A stretch of DNA of 12,007 nucleotides from Clostridiales bacterium (GCA_012516225.1 JAAYWX010000387.1:1-12007); one strand, 5' to 3'; shown: positions 1-6,086, counted from the first letter of the stretch. Made by a program: numbers and translations. The notes: generated from the letters alone by a model not told the origin.

Positions 1-383
1 ATCTAAGGGATGTTTACCTCCCTATATCGGAAAACTTCCATCCGGATTTCAGATTTTATGAGAAAAATCGGATTCCTTTCCGGTTCGAATAGGTATACCG
101 TTTATTTCGGATAGATTCAGCTTGCCGATGACATATCCATATCAGCAAAAGTATGATAGAGAAAGCATATGCCCGACTGCGGCAAAAGGCGATAAAAGCT
201 ATCTGCCGAAAAGGGAATTTTCAAGTCGTCCGGTGGAGTTTAAGAATTTTCCCCGTTGTAGGCCGATTTGCCAGTTATTGCGGGACAGGCGGTAAAAAAG
301 AAAAGGCAAGGGCAATCATCAGAATTTGTGCGGACAGTTTTTGCGTAACGTCAGGCTTATACCACCTTTCGCAGACACTGGCA

Positions 384-403
384 AACCGGCGGCAACGCCG
401 GTT
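384..403. other. Perfect 8-bp hairpin with GCAA tetraloop
   Basis: Arms AACCGGCG (384-391) and CGCCGGTT (396-403) pair perfectly around a GCAA loop, a GNRA tetraloop. No T-run follows, so it is not an intrinsic terminator. GNRA-capped GC-rich stems are typical of structured RNAs, but also of palindromic intergenic repeats. Which of these applies cannot be decided from one copy. Confidence 0.55.
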
Positions 404-591
404 ACCCGGTACATAACATTCTATGATTTTATAAAACATTTGTGAAAGAAAAGCCGCAAATCGAAAAAAGAACTATAAGAAAAAAGGCGAAAGGTATAAA
501 TTTTTGCATCGCCGGACATCACATATTTTATGTTATGCTTAGCCAGCATATGATCCATAAAAAACTCTTAAAGAAAGAAAATGCTCGGAAC

Positions 592-602
592 TGGTTAGAC
601 CA
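592..602. promoter_or_regulatory. FadR/GntR-type operator-like site, distal copy
   Basis: TGGTTAGACCA is an inverted repeat of form TGGT-N3-ACCA, the core of operators bound by FadR-subfamily (FCD) GntR regulators. Its left flank AAC also matches the FadR-type consensus. A second copy lies 140 bp downstream at 732-742 at the promoter of the SDR gene, and an FCD-type GntR regulator is encoded at 2747-3397. That this regulator binds here is inference. Confidence 0.45.
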
Positions 603-690
603 ATGCCAATTGAAATCTTCTGGCCATTCAGGGCAAATAAATGTCGAAATTTAATAAAGATTGTTAAAATAGTAATTATTTCCTGAAGTA

Positions 691-719
691 TTGACAGATA
701 AAAAATGTTATGATATGGT
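691..719 (+). promoter_or_regulatory. Promoter of the SDR gene
   Basis: A perfect -35 box TTGACA (691-696) is followed after a 17-base spacer by TATGGT (714-719), preceded by TGA at 711-713, which fits an extended -10 (TGn). Transcription would start near 726, inside or just before the palindromes at 723-742, leaving a leader of roughly 58 bases before the ATG at 784. Confidence 0.7.
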
Positions 720-722
720 ACA

Positions 723-742
723 AACTATAGTTGGTTTAACCA
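723..742. promoter_or_regulatory. Overlapping palindromes at the SDR start site (operator candidates)
   Basis: Two inverted repeats share one base: AACTATAGTT (723-732, a perfect 10-bp palindrome) and TGGTTTAACCA (732-742, TGGT-N3-ACCA). They begin 3 bases after the -10 box and cover the predicted start site, a position suited to repression. The second matches the FCD/GntR half-site pattern and repeats the site at 592-602. The first could belong to a different regulator, for instance the TetR-family protein encoded at 1860-2432. Confidence 0.5.
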
Positions 743-783
743 GTAGGAACGGATTGGTTTTAAGCTGAAAAGGAGATCACATT

Positions 784-1560
784 ATGAGTAATATGTTTGA
801 TCTGGCAGGGAAAGTCGCAGTTGTGACCGGGGCATCTTCCAGACTTGGAGCGGATGCGGCTCTGGCATATGCCGAAGCGGGAGCGGATGTCGCGCTTCTT
901 GCACGGCGCATTGAAAAACTCGAATCCGTTAAAGCGGAAATCGAAAAGGCGGGACGGCGCGCTATAGCGGTTCAGTGTGACGTTACCAACGAAGAAAGCG
1001 TTAAAAATGCGATACAAACCGTTTTGAACACATTTGGGAAAATCGATATACTTCTGAACAACGCCGGAATAGCAGTTAGGGGTGGTGTTCACGAGCTTAC
1101 CGAAGAGGACTGGAACAAAGCGTTTGATACAAATGTAAAAGGCATATTCTTTGCAAGCAAGTATGTTATTCCAAATATGAAAGAGAGAGGATACGGCAAA
1201 ATAGTAAATGTTGCGTCTGTAAACGCAATAGTTGCGGATAAGAGCGATTTGTTTATACGCCATTCCTACAACTCTTCAAAATCGGCCGTTATAGGACTGA
1301 CTAAAGGCATGGCCGCTTCTTACGCACAGTACGGAATAACGGTAAACGCGATAGGTCCGGGCCTTTTTGAAACAGAAATGACGGCAGAGAAACTTTTCAA
1401 ATCTGAAGAATTTCTCAATTATTATTGCTATATGAATCCCGCTGGGCGTCCCGGCAGAAAAGGCGAGCTTAACGGCACTATTTTGTACTTATCGAGTGAT
1501 GCCTCAAGTTATGTACAGGGGCAGTTTATCGTTGTTGACGGCGGCGGTTCAATTGTTTAA
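784..1560 (+). CDS. SDR-family oxidoreductase, gluconate 5-dehydrogenase-like
   Basis: A 258-residue short-chain dehydrogenase/reductase of classical length, cytoplasmic, NAD(P)-dependent. The start is ATG 784 with AAGGAG at 770-775, 8 bases upstream. The Rossmann fold begins near residue 11. The cofactor motif reads TGASSRLG at 15-22, with Arg20 where most SDRs have Gly (TGxxxGxG). NNAG is at 92-95, Asn117 is the structural and catalytic Asn, and the catalytic Ser145, Tyr162 and Lys166 (YNSSK) are all present. The C-terminal VDGGG motif is intact. Overall it resembles clostridial proteins annotated as gluconate 5-dehydrogenase or 3-oxoacyl-ACP reductase; the substrate is not provable from sequence. 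TGxxxRxG occurs in pteridine reductases, so Arg20 need not be inactivating. The gene stands alone with its own promoter, operator-like palindromes and terminator. Confidence 0.9.
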   Translation: MSNMFDLAGKVAVVTGASSRLGADAALAYAEAGADVALLARRIEKLESVKAEIEKAGRRAIAVQCDVTNEESVKNAIQTVLNTFGKIDILLNNAGIAVRGGVHELTEEDWNKAFDTNVKGIFFASKYVIPNMKERGYGKIVNVASVNAIVADKSDLFIRHSYNSSKSAVIGLTKGMAASYAQYGITVNAIGPGLFETEMTAEKLFKSEEFLNYYCYMNPAGRPGRKGELNGTILYLSSDASSYVQGQFIVVDGGGSIV

Positions 1561-1598
1561 TTAGAGTTTTCCCTTTTCCGATACTAATGTTCTCCCAT

Positions 1599-1623
1599 GA
1601 GGGCGGCGGTTTCCGTCGCCCTC
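1599..1623 (+). other. GC-rich hairpin downstream of the SDR gene
   Basis: Eleven pairs (1599-1609 with 1613-1623, one G-T wobble) close a TTT loop. No T-run follows, so it is not itself a canonical intrinsic terminator. It may protect the 3' end of the SDR transcript, which probably ends at the terminator around 1656-1684. Confidence 0.5.
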
Positions 1624-1655
1624 GCTCCATTTGCCTAAGGTCATACGTTTTTAAG

Positions 1656-1684
1656 AGGCAGGCTTAATTTATGGCCTGCTTTTT
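1656..1684 (+). terminator. Intrinsic terminator of the SDR gene
   Basis: GCAGGC (1658-1663) pairs with GCCTGC (1674-1679) across a 10-base loop and is followed directly by TTTTT (1680-1684). It lies about 100 bases after the SDR stop codon and before the TetR promoter. Confidence 0.75.
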
Positions 1685-1735
1685 ATGTTCTTCAACTTTT
1701 TACAAAATTTTAGGCAGCACATAAAGATAATATTA

Positions 1736-1765
1736 TTGATTTCTACAATTTTAATGTGCTAATAT
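1736..1765 (+). promoter_or_regulatory. Probable promoter of the TetR gene
   Basis: TTGATT (1736-1741) is followed after 18 bases by TAATAT (1760-1765), with TG at 1757-1758 giving an extended -10. The start would fall near 1772, leaving a leader of about 88 bases. The leader contains GGAATTGTTCC (1778-1788) within wider arms TTACG...CGTAA, a weak dyad that could be an autoregulatory site. The surrounding DNA is very AT-rich, so other -10 assignments are possible. Confidence 0.4.
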
Positions 1766-1859
1766 AAAAATGCTTACGGAATTGTTCCATGTATTGCGTA
1801 ATGAAAGGCGGACTCCATTTGTTTAAGTGATTTTTTGCTGTTGAAAGGTGGTTTTTGTT

Positions 1860-2432
1860 TTGTCAAGCTTTACGAAAAAAGAAATTATTTCAACGTTCCT
1901 GAAGCTGCTTGAACAGAAACCATTGTCTAAAATTACTGTTAAAAACATTGTCGAAGAGTGTGGAATAAACAGGAATACTTTCTATTATTATTATAAAGAC
2001 ATATACGATTTGGTCGATGATATTTTCAATATAGAAACGGAAAAAGTCACTTCTCAGAATCCCGTTCACGGACATTGGCAGGAAGGCTGCCTGCAGTCTA
2101 TGCATTATCTTGTCGAACACTCGATGATAATACATAATGTTTTCAATTCGATAAGCATTGAGGCGATTAAAGCCTATCTTTTCAAAGTCGCCCATGGGCT
2201 TTTGATGACTTTTTCGGACAAAGTTACGGAAGGCAAAGATGCTTCCGAAGAAGATAAACGATTTATTGCGGACTTTTATTCTCATGCCTTTGTAGGTATT
2301 TTCCTTGACTGGATCCGCGGAGGAATGAAGCAGGAACCCGAAAAATTTATCGAAATGATGGGGCGGCTTTTAAACGGCAGCATTTATGATGTTCTCCGCA
2401 GAAGCTCAAAGGATACCAAACTGAAAAAATAA
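1860..2432 (+). CDS. TetR/AcrR-family transcriptional regulator
   Basis: A one-domain DNA-binding regulator of about 190 residues, within the usual TetR range. An N-terminal helix-turn-helix spans roughly residues 5-50 with the recognition-helix pattern CGINRNTFYYYYKDIYDL, as in the clostridial DhaS-like TetR group. The rest is a helical ligand-binding/dimerisation domain too diverged to suggest a ligand. I chose TTG 1860, which sits 8 bases after AAAGGTGG (1844-1851). GTG 1848 is in frame but overlaps that ribosome binding site and would add only four residues. Because TetR regulators often act on adjacent genes, the SDR gene upstream is a possible target, as is its own promoter. No other gene joins it in an operon. 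Confidence 0.88.
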   Translation: MSSFTKKEIISTFLKLLEQKPLSKITVKNIVEECGINRNTFYYYYKDIYDLVDDIFNIETEKVTSQNPVHGHWQEGCLQSMHYLVEHSMIIHNVFNSISIEAIKAYLFKVAHGLLMTFSDKVTEGKDASEEDKRFIADFYSHAFVGIFLDWIRGGMKQEPEKFIEMMGRLLNGSIYDVLRRSSKDTKLKK

Positions 2433-2614
2433 ATATCGGGTAATTTTGACACAGTGCCTAAAAACCATACACGAGGTCGAGATTGACTGTTTTAAACAAG
2501 GGTATTTTGGCACAACAGAAAATGCAAAGAGATTTGCGCCCACGGGCGGGGAGGAAAATAAGATTTTTAACGTGAGGATGCAGACTTTGCCCTTATTTAT
2601 AAACACGGCTCTGC
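2433..2614. other. Intergenic DNA after the TetR gene
   Basis: Frames through this stretch either lack ribosome binding sites or run through the hairpin at 2615-2659, so none is called. The only structure I see is a weak 4-bp hairpin near 2537-2548. The stretch probably represents the 3' untranslated end of the TetR transcript. Confidence 0.4.
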
Positions 2615-2659
2615 ACACCAAAACAGCGGGCGGGAATTACCCGTCCGCTGTTTTGGTGT
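2615..2659. terminator. Long hairpin, probable bidirectional terminator between the TetR and GntR genes
   Basis: Arms 2615-2634 and 2640-2659 form 20 pairs with a single G-T wobble around the loop AATTA. Inside the arms, AAAA (2620-2623) faces TTTT (2651-2654) outside a GC-rich core, the arrangement of an intrinsic terminator that can work in both directions. The T-run is short and lies inside the stem, so strength is uncertain. The right end merges with GGTGTACC (2655-2662), a perfect 8-bp palindrome that abuts the -35 box of the GntR promoter. Confidence 0.6.
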
Positions 2660-2662
2660 ACC

Positions 2663-2691
2663 TTGACAGTACAGCATGCCGATTATATACT
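2663..2691 (+). promoter_or_regulatory. Promoter of the GntR gene
   Basis: A perfect TTGACA (2663-2668), a 17-base spacer and TATACT (2686-2691) make a strong sigma-A-type promoter. The predicted start is near 2698, giving a leader of about 49 bases to the ATG at 2747. The palindrome GGTGTACC at 2655-2662 touches the -35 box and could be an operator. Confidence 0.75.
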
Positions 2692-2746
2692 TTAGCAAAC
2701 AGGATAAAATCAGTGCGGGACGGCTAAATTGAATAGAGGGAATAAA

Positions 2747-3397
2747 ATGGAAAAATCGCTTCAAACGGAGAGCCTTGCCGAGCAGGCATATGCGATTCTT
2801 AAACAAAAAATTGTGAGCAAGCAGTTCCCTCCCGGCATGAGGCTGATTGATTCGCGGCTTGCAAAAGAATTTGGAATAAGCCGAACACCTTTGAGGGAAG
2901 CTATTAGAAAGCTGCAGGAAGATGGTCTTGTTACAACTTACCTCGGTAAGGGATACTATGTTTTCCAGCCTACCGAAAAAGATATCAGAGAAGTATTTGA
3001 AGTTCGCAAGATGATTGACATTGCGGCAGTTACAAAACTGATAAATGAAATACTTCCGTATGATAAAGAAGCATATGGCATGATTGAGAGGATTTACGAT
3101 GATTTCCGGACTGATTTTAAAAAAGAGGGATTTATAAGAGCTGATGAAGCGTTTCATGACAAAATTGTGCTTATGATGGACAACAGCAGGTTGTACAGGA
3201 TTTATAAAGAAATCCAAAACCAAATCCGGACTTTCAGAAAAAAGAGTTCGGCCGATGAGAAAAGGATAAAAAGAGCGTTCCGCCAGCATGAGAAGATTTG
3301 TGCAAGTATTTTGGGATTTGACATTAAAGGCGCGATAGAGGCAATTTCAGAACACATCGAAGCCAGCACAAACGAAGCAATTCAAGACATAAAATAA
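2747..3397 (+). CDS. GntR-family regulator, FadR/FCD subfamily
   Basis: A 216-residue transcriptional regulator. The N-terminal winged helix (about residues 5-75) carries the GntR signature FPPGMRLIDSRLAKEFGIS followed by RTPLREAIRKLQEDGL. The C-terminal part is an all-helical FCD effector domain whose metal-site residues can be placed at Asp133, His137, His181 and His203. FCD domains usually bind small carboxylic or sugar acids. ATG 2747 is preferred: AGAGGG at 2735-2740 stands 6 bases upstream, and an in-frame TTG at 2729 lacks such a site. It has its own strong promoter and no co-transcribed partner. TGGT-N3-ACCA sites, the pattern recognised by this subfamily, flank the SDR promoter at 592-602 and 732-742, so the SDR gene is its most likely visible target (inference). 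Control of the downstream polyamine operon is possible but I see no perfect site there. Confidence 0.9.
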   Translation: MEKSLQTESLAEQAYAILKQKIVSKQFPPGMRLIDSRLAKEFGISRTPLREAIRKLQEDGLVTTYLGKGYYVFQPTEKDIREVFEVRKMIDIAAVTKLINEILPYDKEAYGMIERIYDDFRTDFKKEGFIRADEAFHDKIVLMMDNSRLYRIYKEIQNQIRTFRKKSSADEKRIKRAFRQHEKICASILGFDIKGAIEAISEHIEASTNEAIQDIK

Positions 3398-3457
3398 AGC
3401 GTGCAGGATAGAATATAGAACATCAGATTTATACCAAAAAAAGTTTCGACATTTTTA

Positions 3458-3486
3458 TTGACATAGCCGATGCTATGTGTTAACTT
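3458..3486 (+). promoter_or_regulatory. Candidate promoter of the polyamine operon with a palindrome in the spacer
   Basis: TTGACA (3458-3463) is a perfect -35 box. After 17 bases comes TAACTT (3481-3486), a weak -10 helped by TGT at 3478-3480 (extended -10). The perfect inverted repeat ACATAGC-CGAT-GCTATGT (3461-3478) overlaps the -35 box and fills most of the spacer, so a bound protein would block or remodel the promoter. Transcription from here would make a leader of about 360 bases before speD. No equally good promoter is seen between this point and speD, though weak AT-rich candidates exist near 3730-3787. Confidence 0.45.
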
Positions 3487-3520
3487 CTTTACAGTTCAAT
3501 CTATATTTGATAGGGACTAC

Positions 3521-3620
3521 TTGACCGCTCTGCTATTATTCAGAGCTAAGGCCATACGGACAGCCGGGTCAACTGCCGATTGCGGTGAAAGCCGCATTAT
3601 TGATTGCGTTTTGAGCGCAA
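3521..3620 (+). ncRNA. Candidate structured leader RNA of the polyamine operon
   Basis: TTGACC (3521-3526) pairs with GGTCAA (3567-3572) and encloses a perfect hairpin GCTCTG/CAGAGC (3527-3532 with 3541-3546, 8-base loop) and a short GGC/GCC helix (3550-3552 with 3563-3565), the outline of a three-way junction. It is followed by TGCGG/CCGCA (3581-3585 with 3592-3596) which, with a U-G closing pair, is capped by a GAAA tetraloop, and then TTGCG/CGCAA (3604-3608 with 3616-3620). The number of nested and consecutive helices in 100 bases suggests a folded RNA, possibly a cis-regulatory sensor. No known class is recognised, and without covariation the fold is unproven. Confidence 0.35.
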
Positions 3621-3651
3621 ATTTTATAAGTTGGTTACTTCATTACCGAAA

Positions 3652-3668
3652 TGTGTACCATATACACA
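3652..3668. promoter_or_regulatory. Palindrome TGTGTA-N5-TACACA in the speD leader
   Basis: TGTGTA (3652-3657) and TACACA (3663-3668) are perfect 6-base arms around CCATA. It could be an operator or a small RNA hairpin in the leader; the sequence alone does not tell which. Confidence 0.3.
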
Positions 3669-3796
3669 GCTTGTGAAACGGTCAATAAGAGTAGTAAAAG
3701 TAGTTCTTGCTATATAGACTCTGAAATCAATGTGCATAAATAAAAGCAGGATGTTCCCTGTAATAAATAATACACCGAGATTATATTGACTTTCGC

Positions 3797-3836
3797 AAGA
3801 TGTGTTGCGGTACTCCGCAGCACATCTTATTTTTAT
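3797..3836 (+). terminator. Leader terminator / attenuator hairpin before speD
   Basis: Arms 3797-3810 and 3815-3828 form 14 pairs with one U-G wobble around the loop TACT, followed by ATTTTTAT (3829-3836). This is a good intrinsic terminator. Only 7 bases separate it from the speD ribosome binding site (GGAGG, 3844-3848), too few for a promoter, so speD transcripts should begin upstream and read through it. That arrangement is typical of transcription attenuation. An obvious antiterminator was not found; CCGCA at 3592-3596 could pair with TGCGG at 3806-3810, a weak candidate. Confidence 0.65.
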
Positions 3837-3856
3837 GCAATCTGGAGGTAATTGTT

Positions 3857-4621
3857 ATGGAAAACAAGATGCAGCTTTATGGATTCAACAACCTAACAAA
3901 ATCCCTCAGCTTTAACATCTATGATATTTGCTATGCAAGAACGGAGAGGGAACAGAAGGACTATATAGCCTATATAGACGAGCAGTACAATTCGGAGCGG
4001 CTGACGAGCATTTTGTACAAACTGACAGAAATGATAGGGGCAACAGTTCTCAACGTTTCCAAGCAGGACTATGATCCGCAGGGGGCAAGCGTAACTTTTC
4101 TGATAGCGGAAGAGAGTATGCTTCACACTATGAACAGTGATACGGTTGTAGCCCATCTCGACAAAAGCCATGTGACAGTGCATACCTACCCCGAATATCA
4201 TCCCGATACATCGATAGCGACTTTCCGGGTTGATATTGATGTATCGACCTGCGGAGAGATAACCCCGCTTTCGACACTGGATTTTTTACTGGGAAGCTTC
4301 GATTCGGATATAATAACGCTTGACTATAAGGTACGCGGTTTCACAAGGGACATGAACGGCAAAAAACTGTTTATCGACCATAAGATAAGGTCGATTCAGG
4401 ACTATATCGACCCTAAAACGCTTGAAAAATACGATGCTATAGACGTGAATATGTATCAGTCGAACATTTTCCACACAAAAATGCTGATAAAGGAAGTAGA
4501 CCTTCAGAACTATCTTTTCAACGCGGATGTTTATGAGCTTGCGCCGAGGACGCGGCTGAGCATAACAAATAACCTCAGGCGGGAAATGATTGAGATTTTC
4601 AGCGGCGCGAATGTCTATTAA
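3857..4621 (+). CDS. speD: S-adenosylmethionine decarboxylase proenzyme (SpeD)
   Basis: Makes decarboxylated AdoMet, the aminopropyl donor for spermidine synthase. The 254-residue protein matches the long Escherichia coli-type SpeD (264 residues) nearly end to end, not the short Bacillus type: it opens with LYGFNNLTKSLSF and has the block DPQGASVT. The proenzyme self-cleaves at Lys103-Ser104 in AHLDKSHVTVHTYPE, with Ser104 becoming the pyruvoyl group. Cys132 in VSTCGEITPL fits the conserved acid residue. The start is ATG 3857, 8 bases after GGAGG (3844-3848). An in-frame ATG at 3800 is rejected because it lies inside the leader hairpin. It is the first gene of the polyamine operon; speA begins 16 bases after its stop. 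Expression is probably controlled by the terminator hairpin just upstream. Confidence 0.95.
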   Translation: MENKMQLYGFNNLTKSLSFNIYDICYARTEREQKDYIAYIDEQYNSERLTSILYKLTEMIGATVLNVSKQDYDPQGASVTFLIAEESMLHTMNSDTVVAHLDKSHVTVHTYPEYHPDTSIATFRVDIDVSTCGEITPLSTLDFLLGSFDSDIITLDYKVRGFTRDMNGKKLFIDHKIRSIQDYIDPKTLEKYDAIDVNMYQSNIFHTKMLIKEVDLQNYLFNADVYELAPRTRLSITNNLRREMIEIFSGANVY

Positions 4622-4637
4622 GGAGGACCAAACATTG

Positions 4638-6086
4638 ATGAATCAGGACAGGGCTCCTATTTATGAGGCGCTTGAAGAGCTGAAAAGAACGAGGATGGTT
4701 CCCTTCGACGTACCCGGTCACAAGCGTGGAAAAGGAAATAGGGAACTGACGGAGTTTTTAGGTGAAAAATGCCTTTCTGTCGATGTGAACTCGATGAAGC
4801 CGCTTGACAACCTCTGCCATCCGGTTGGAGTCATTAAAGAAGCTGAAGAACTTGCAGCGGAAGCTTTCGGAGCAGCTCACGCATTTTTCATGGTAGGAGG
4901 GACCACATCATCCGTACAGGCGATGATTCTGTCTTCCGTTAAGAAAGACGATAAAATAATACTGCCGAGGAACGTCCACAGGAGCGTTATAAACGCGCTT
5001 ATACTCTGTGGCGCCACGCCTGTTTATATAAATCCCCAGACAGATGAAAGACTTGGAATTTCACTTGGAATGTCTTTGGAAGATGTTAAAAAAGCCATTG
5101 AAAGAAATCCTGATGCAAAAGCTATCCTTGTGAACAATCAAACATATTATGGAATTTGCTCCAACCTGTACGAGATAGTAAAGTTCGCACATGAAAAAAA
5201 TATGCTGGTGTTAGCCGACGAGGCACACGGGACGCATTTCTATTTCGGAGAGAATATGCCTGTGCCGGCCATGGCGGCGGGCGCGGATTTTTCGTCTGTC
5301 AGCATGCACAAGTCGGGAGGGTCGCTTACACAAAGCTCTTTTCTCCTTTGCGGAGAAAACGTAAACGCAAATTATGTCCGCCAGATAATAAACCTTACCC
5401 AGACCACAAGCGGCTCGTATCTCCTGATGTCAAGCCTTGATATATCAAGGCGCAATCTCGCAAAGAACGGCAGGGAGATTTTCGCTGAAGTTTTGGAACT
5501 TTCGGAGTATGCAAGAGATGAAATAAACCAGATAGGTGATTATTATGCATTTTCTGAGGAATTGATAAACGGCGATAGCGTTTACGATTTTGATACTACA
5601 AAGCTGTCTGTCAACACTTTTGAACTTGGGCTTGCGGGCATCGAAGTATACGATATTCTGAGGGATGAATACGATATACAAATAGAATTCGGAGATCTCG
5701 GCAACATACTTGCTTATGTATCAGTAGGGGACAGCCGCAAAAATATTGAGAGACTTATAGGCGCGTTTTCGGAAATAAGGCGCATTTATAAAAAAGACAG
5801 AGGTTCAATGATAAAGCATGAGTATATAAATCCGACAGTGGATATGCCGCCTCAGCAGGCCTTTTATTCGGAAAAGAAAAGCGTTCCGATTAAGGAAGCG
5901 GTAGGGAAGGTTTGCTGTGAATTTGTGATGTGCTATCCTCCGGGAATTCCAGTTCTCGCTCCGGGAGAAAGAGTGACAAGGGAGATAGCTGACTATATTT
6001 TTTATGCTAAAGAGAAAGGCTGCTTTCTCACAGGACCGGAGGATATGGAGATCGGCAGACTTAACGTCCTGAAAGGAGGAATATGA
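4638..6086 (+). CDS. speA: Arginine decarboxylase, aspartate-aminotransferase fold (SpeA)
   Basis: PLP-dependent decarboxylase of the Orn/Lys/Arg group III fold, 482 residues, close to Bacillus SpeA (about 490). It converts arginine to agmatine in the cytoplasm. Visible landmarks are FDVPGHKRGKG (23-33), VGGTTSS (86-92), ADEAHGTH (193-200) with PLP-contacting Asp194 and His197, and SMHKSGGSLTQ (222-232) with Lys225 as the Schiff-base lysine. The C-terminal domain has PPGIPVLAPGE. Arginine rather than lysine or ornithine is inferred from agmatinase in the same operon. The start ATG 4638 lies 11 bases after AGGAGG (4621-4626), which overlaps the end of speD; TTG 4635 next to it is an alternative with no effect on function. 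An in-frame ATG at 4590 inside speD is unlikely. The stop TGA overlaps the ATG that opens the speE reading frame (ATGA, 6083-6086). Confidence 0.95.
   Translation: MNQDRAPIYEALEELKRTRMVPFDVPGHKRGKGNRELTEFLGEKCLSVDVNSMKPLDNLCHPVGVIKEAEELAAEAFGAAHAFFMVGGTTSSVQAMILSSVKKDDKIILPRNVHRSVINALILCGATPVYINPQTDERLGISLGMSLEDVKKAIERNPDAKAILVNNQTYYGICSNLYEIVKFAHEKNMLVLADEAHGTHFYFGENMPVPAMAAGADFSSVSMHKSGGSLTQSSFLLCGENVNANYVRQIINLTQTTSGSYLLMSSLDISRRNLAKNGREIFAEVLELSEYARDEINQIGDYYAFSEELINGDSVYDFDTTKLSVNTFELGLAGIEVYDILRDEYDIQIEFGDLGNILAYVSVGDSRKNIERLIGAFSEIRRIYKKDRGSMIKHEYINPTVDMPPQQAFYSEKKSVPIKEAVGKVCCEFVMCYPPGIPVLAPGERVTREIADYIFYAKEKGCFLTGPEDMEIGRLNVLKGGI

Larger units (their letters stand above)
1..650. other. 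Long stretch without a convincing gene
   Basis: No reading frame on either strand resembles a known protein. The two longest + strand frames (153-416 and 442-654) have low-complexity, Arg/Lys-rich or unpatterned translations and no good ribosome binding site. Bases 160-420 look more GC-rich than the AT-rich DNA that follows (420-700), so this could be a decayed gene, a dispersed intergenic repeat or a structured RNA. Two hairpins are visible: arms 40-49 and 65-73 (ATCCG/CGGAT extended by ATTT/AAAT with one bulged G), and a perfect GCAA-capped hairpin at 384-403. Nothing else could be assigned. Confidence 0.5.
3398..3856 (+). other. Long intergenic leader in front of the polyamine operon
   Basis: This stretch has no credible gene. 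The one frame of any length (3470-3676) has no ribosome binding site and lies across inverted repeats. It holds, in order: a promoter with a palindrome in its spacer (3458-3486), a multi-hairpin segment (3521-3620), a palindrome (3652-3668) and a terminator-like hairpin (3797-3836) directly before the speD ribosome binding site. I do not recognise the sequence as SAM, cobalamin, TPP, lysine, guanidine or other common riboswitch classes. Confidence 0.6.

Noticed and set aside
153..654. Two small + strand frames (153-416 and 442-654) as genes
   Set aside because: No good ribosome binding site, no recognisable domain, unpatterned composition; the first runs through the perfect GCAA hairpin.
2446..2727. 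Small + strand frame between the TetR and GntR genes
   Set aside because: It passes through the 20-bp hairpin and the GntR promoter and has no domain or ribosome binding site.
3470..3676. Small + strand frame in the speD leader as a gene
   Set aside because: It starts inside the promoter spacer palindrome, lacks a ribosome binding site and crosses several inverted repeats.
3800..3856. N-terminal extension of SpeD from an upstream in-frame ATG
   Set aside because: The extension is encoded by the terminator hairpin; GGAGG and homology to SpeD both place the start at 3857.
3398..3856. Known SAM, cobalamin, TPP, lysine or guanidine riboswitch in the leader
   Set aside because: None of the conserved sequence blocks of these classes could be found by eye.
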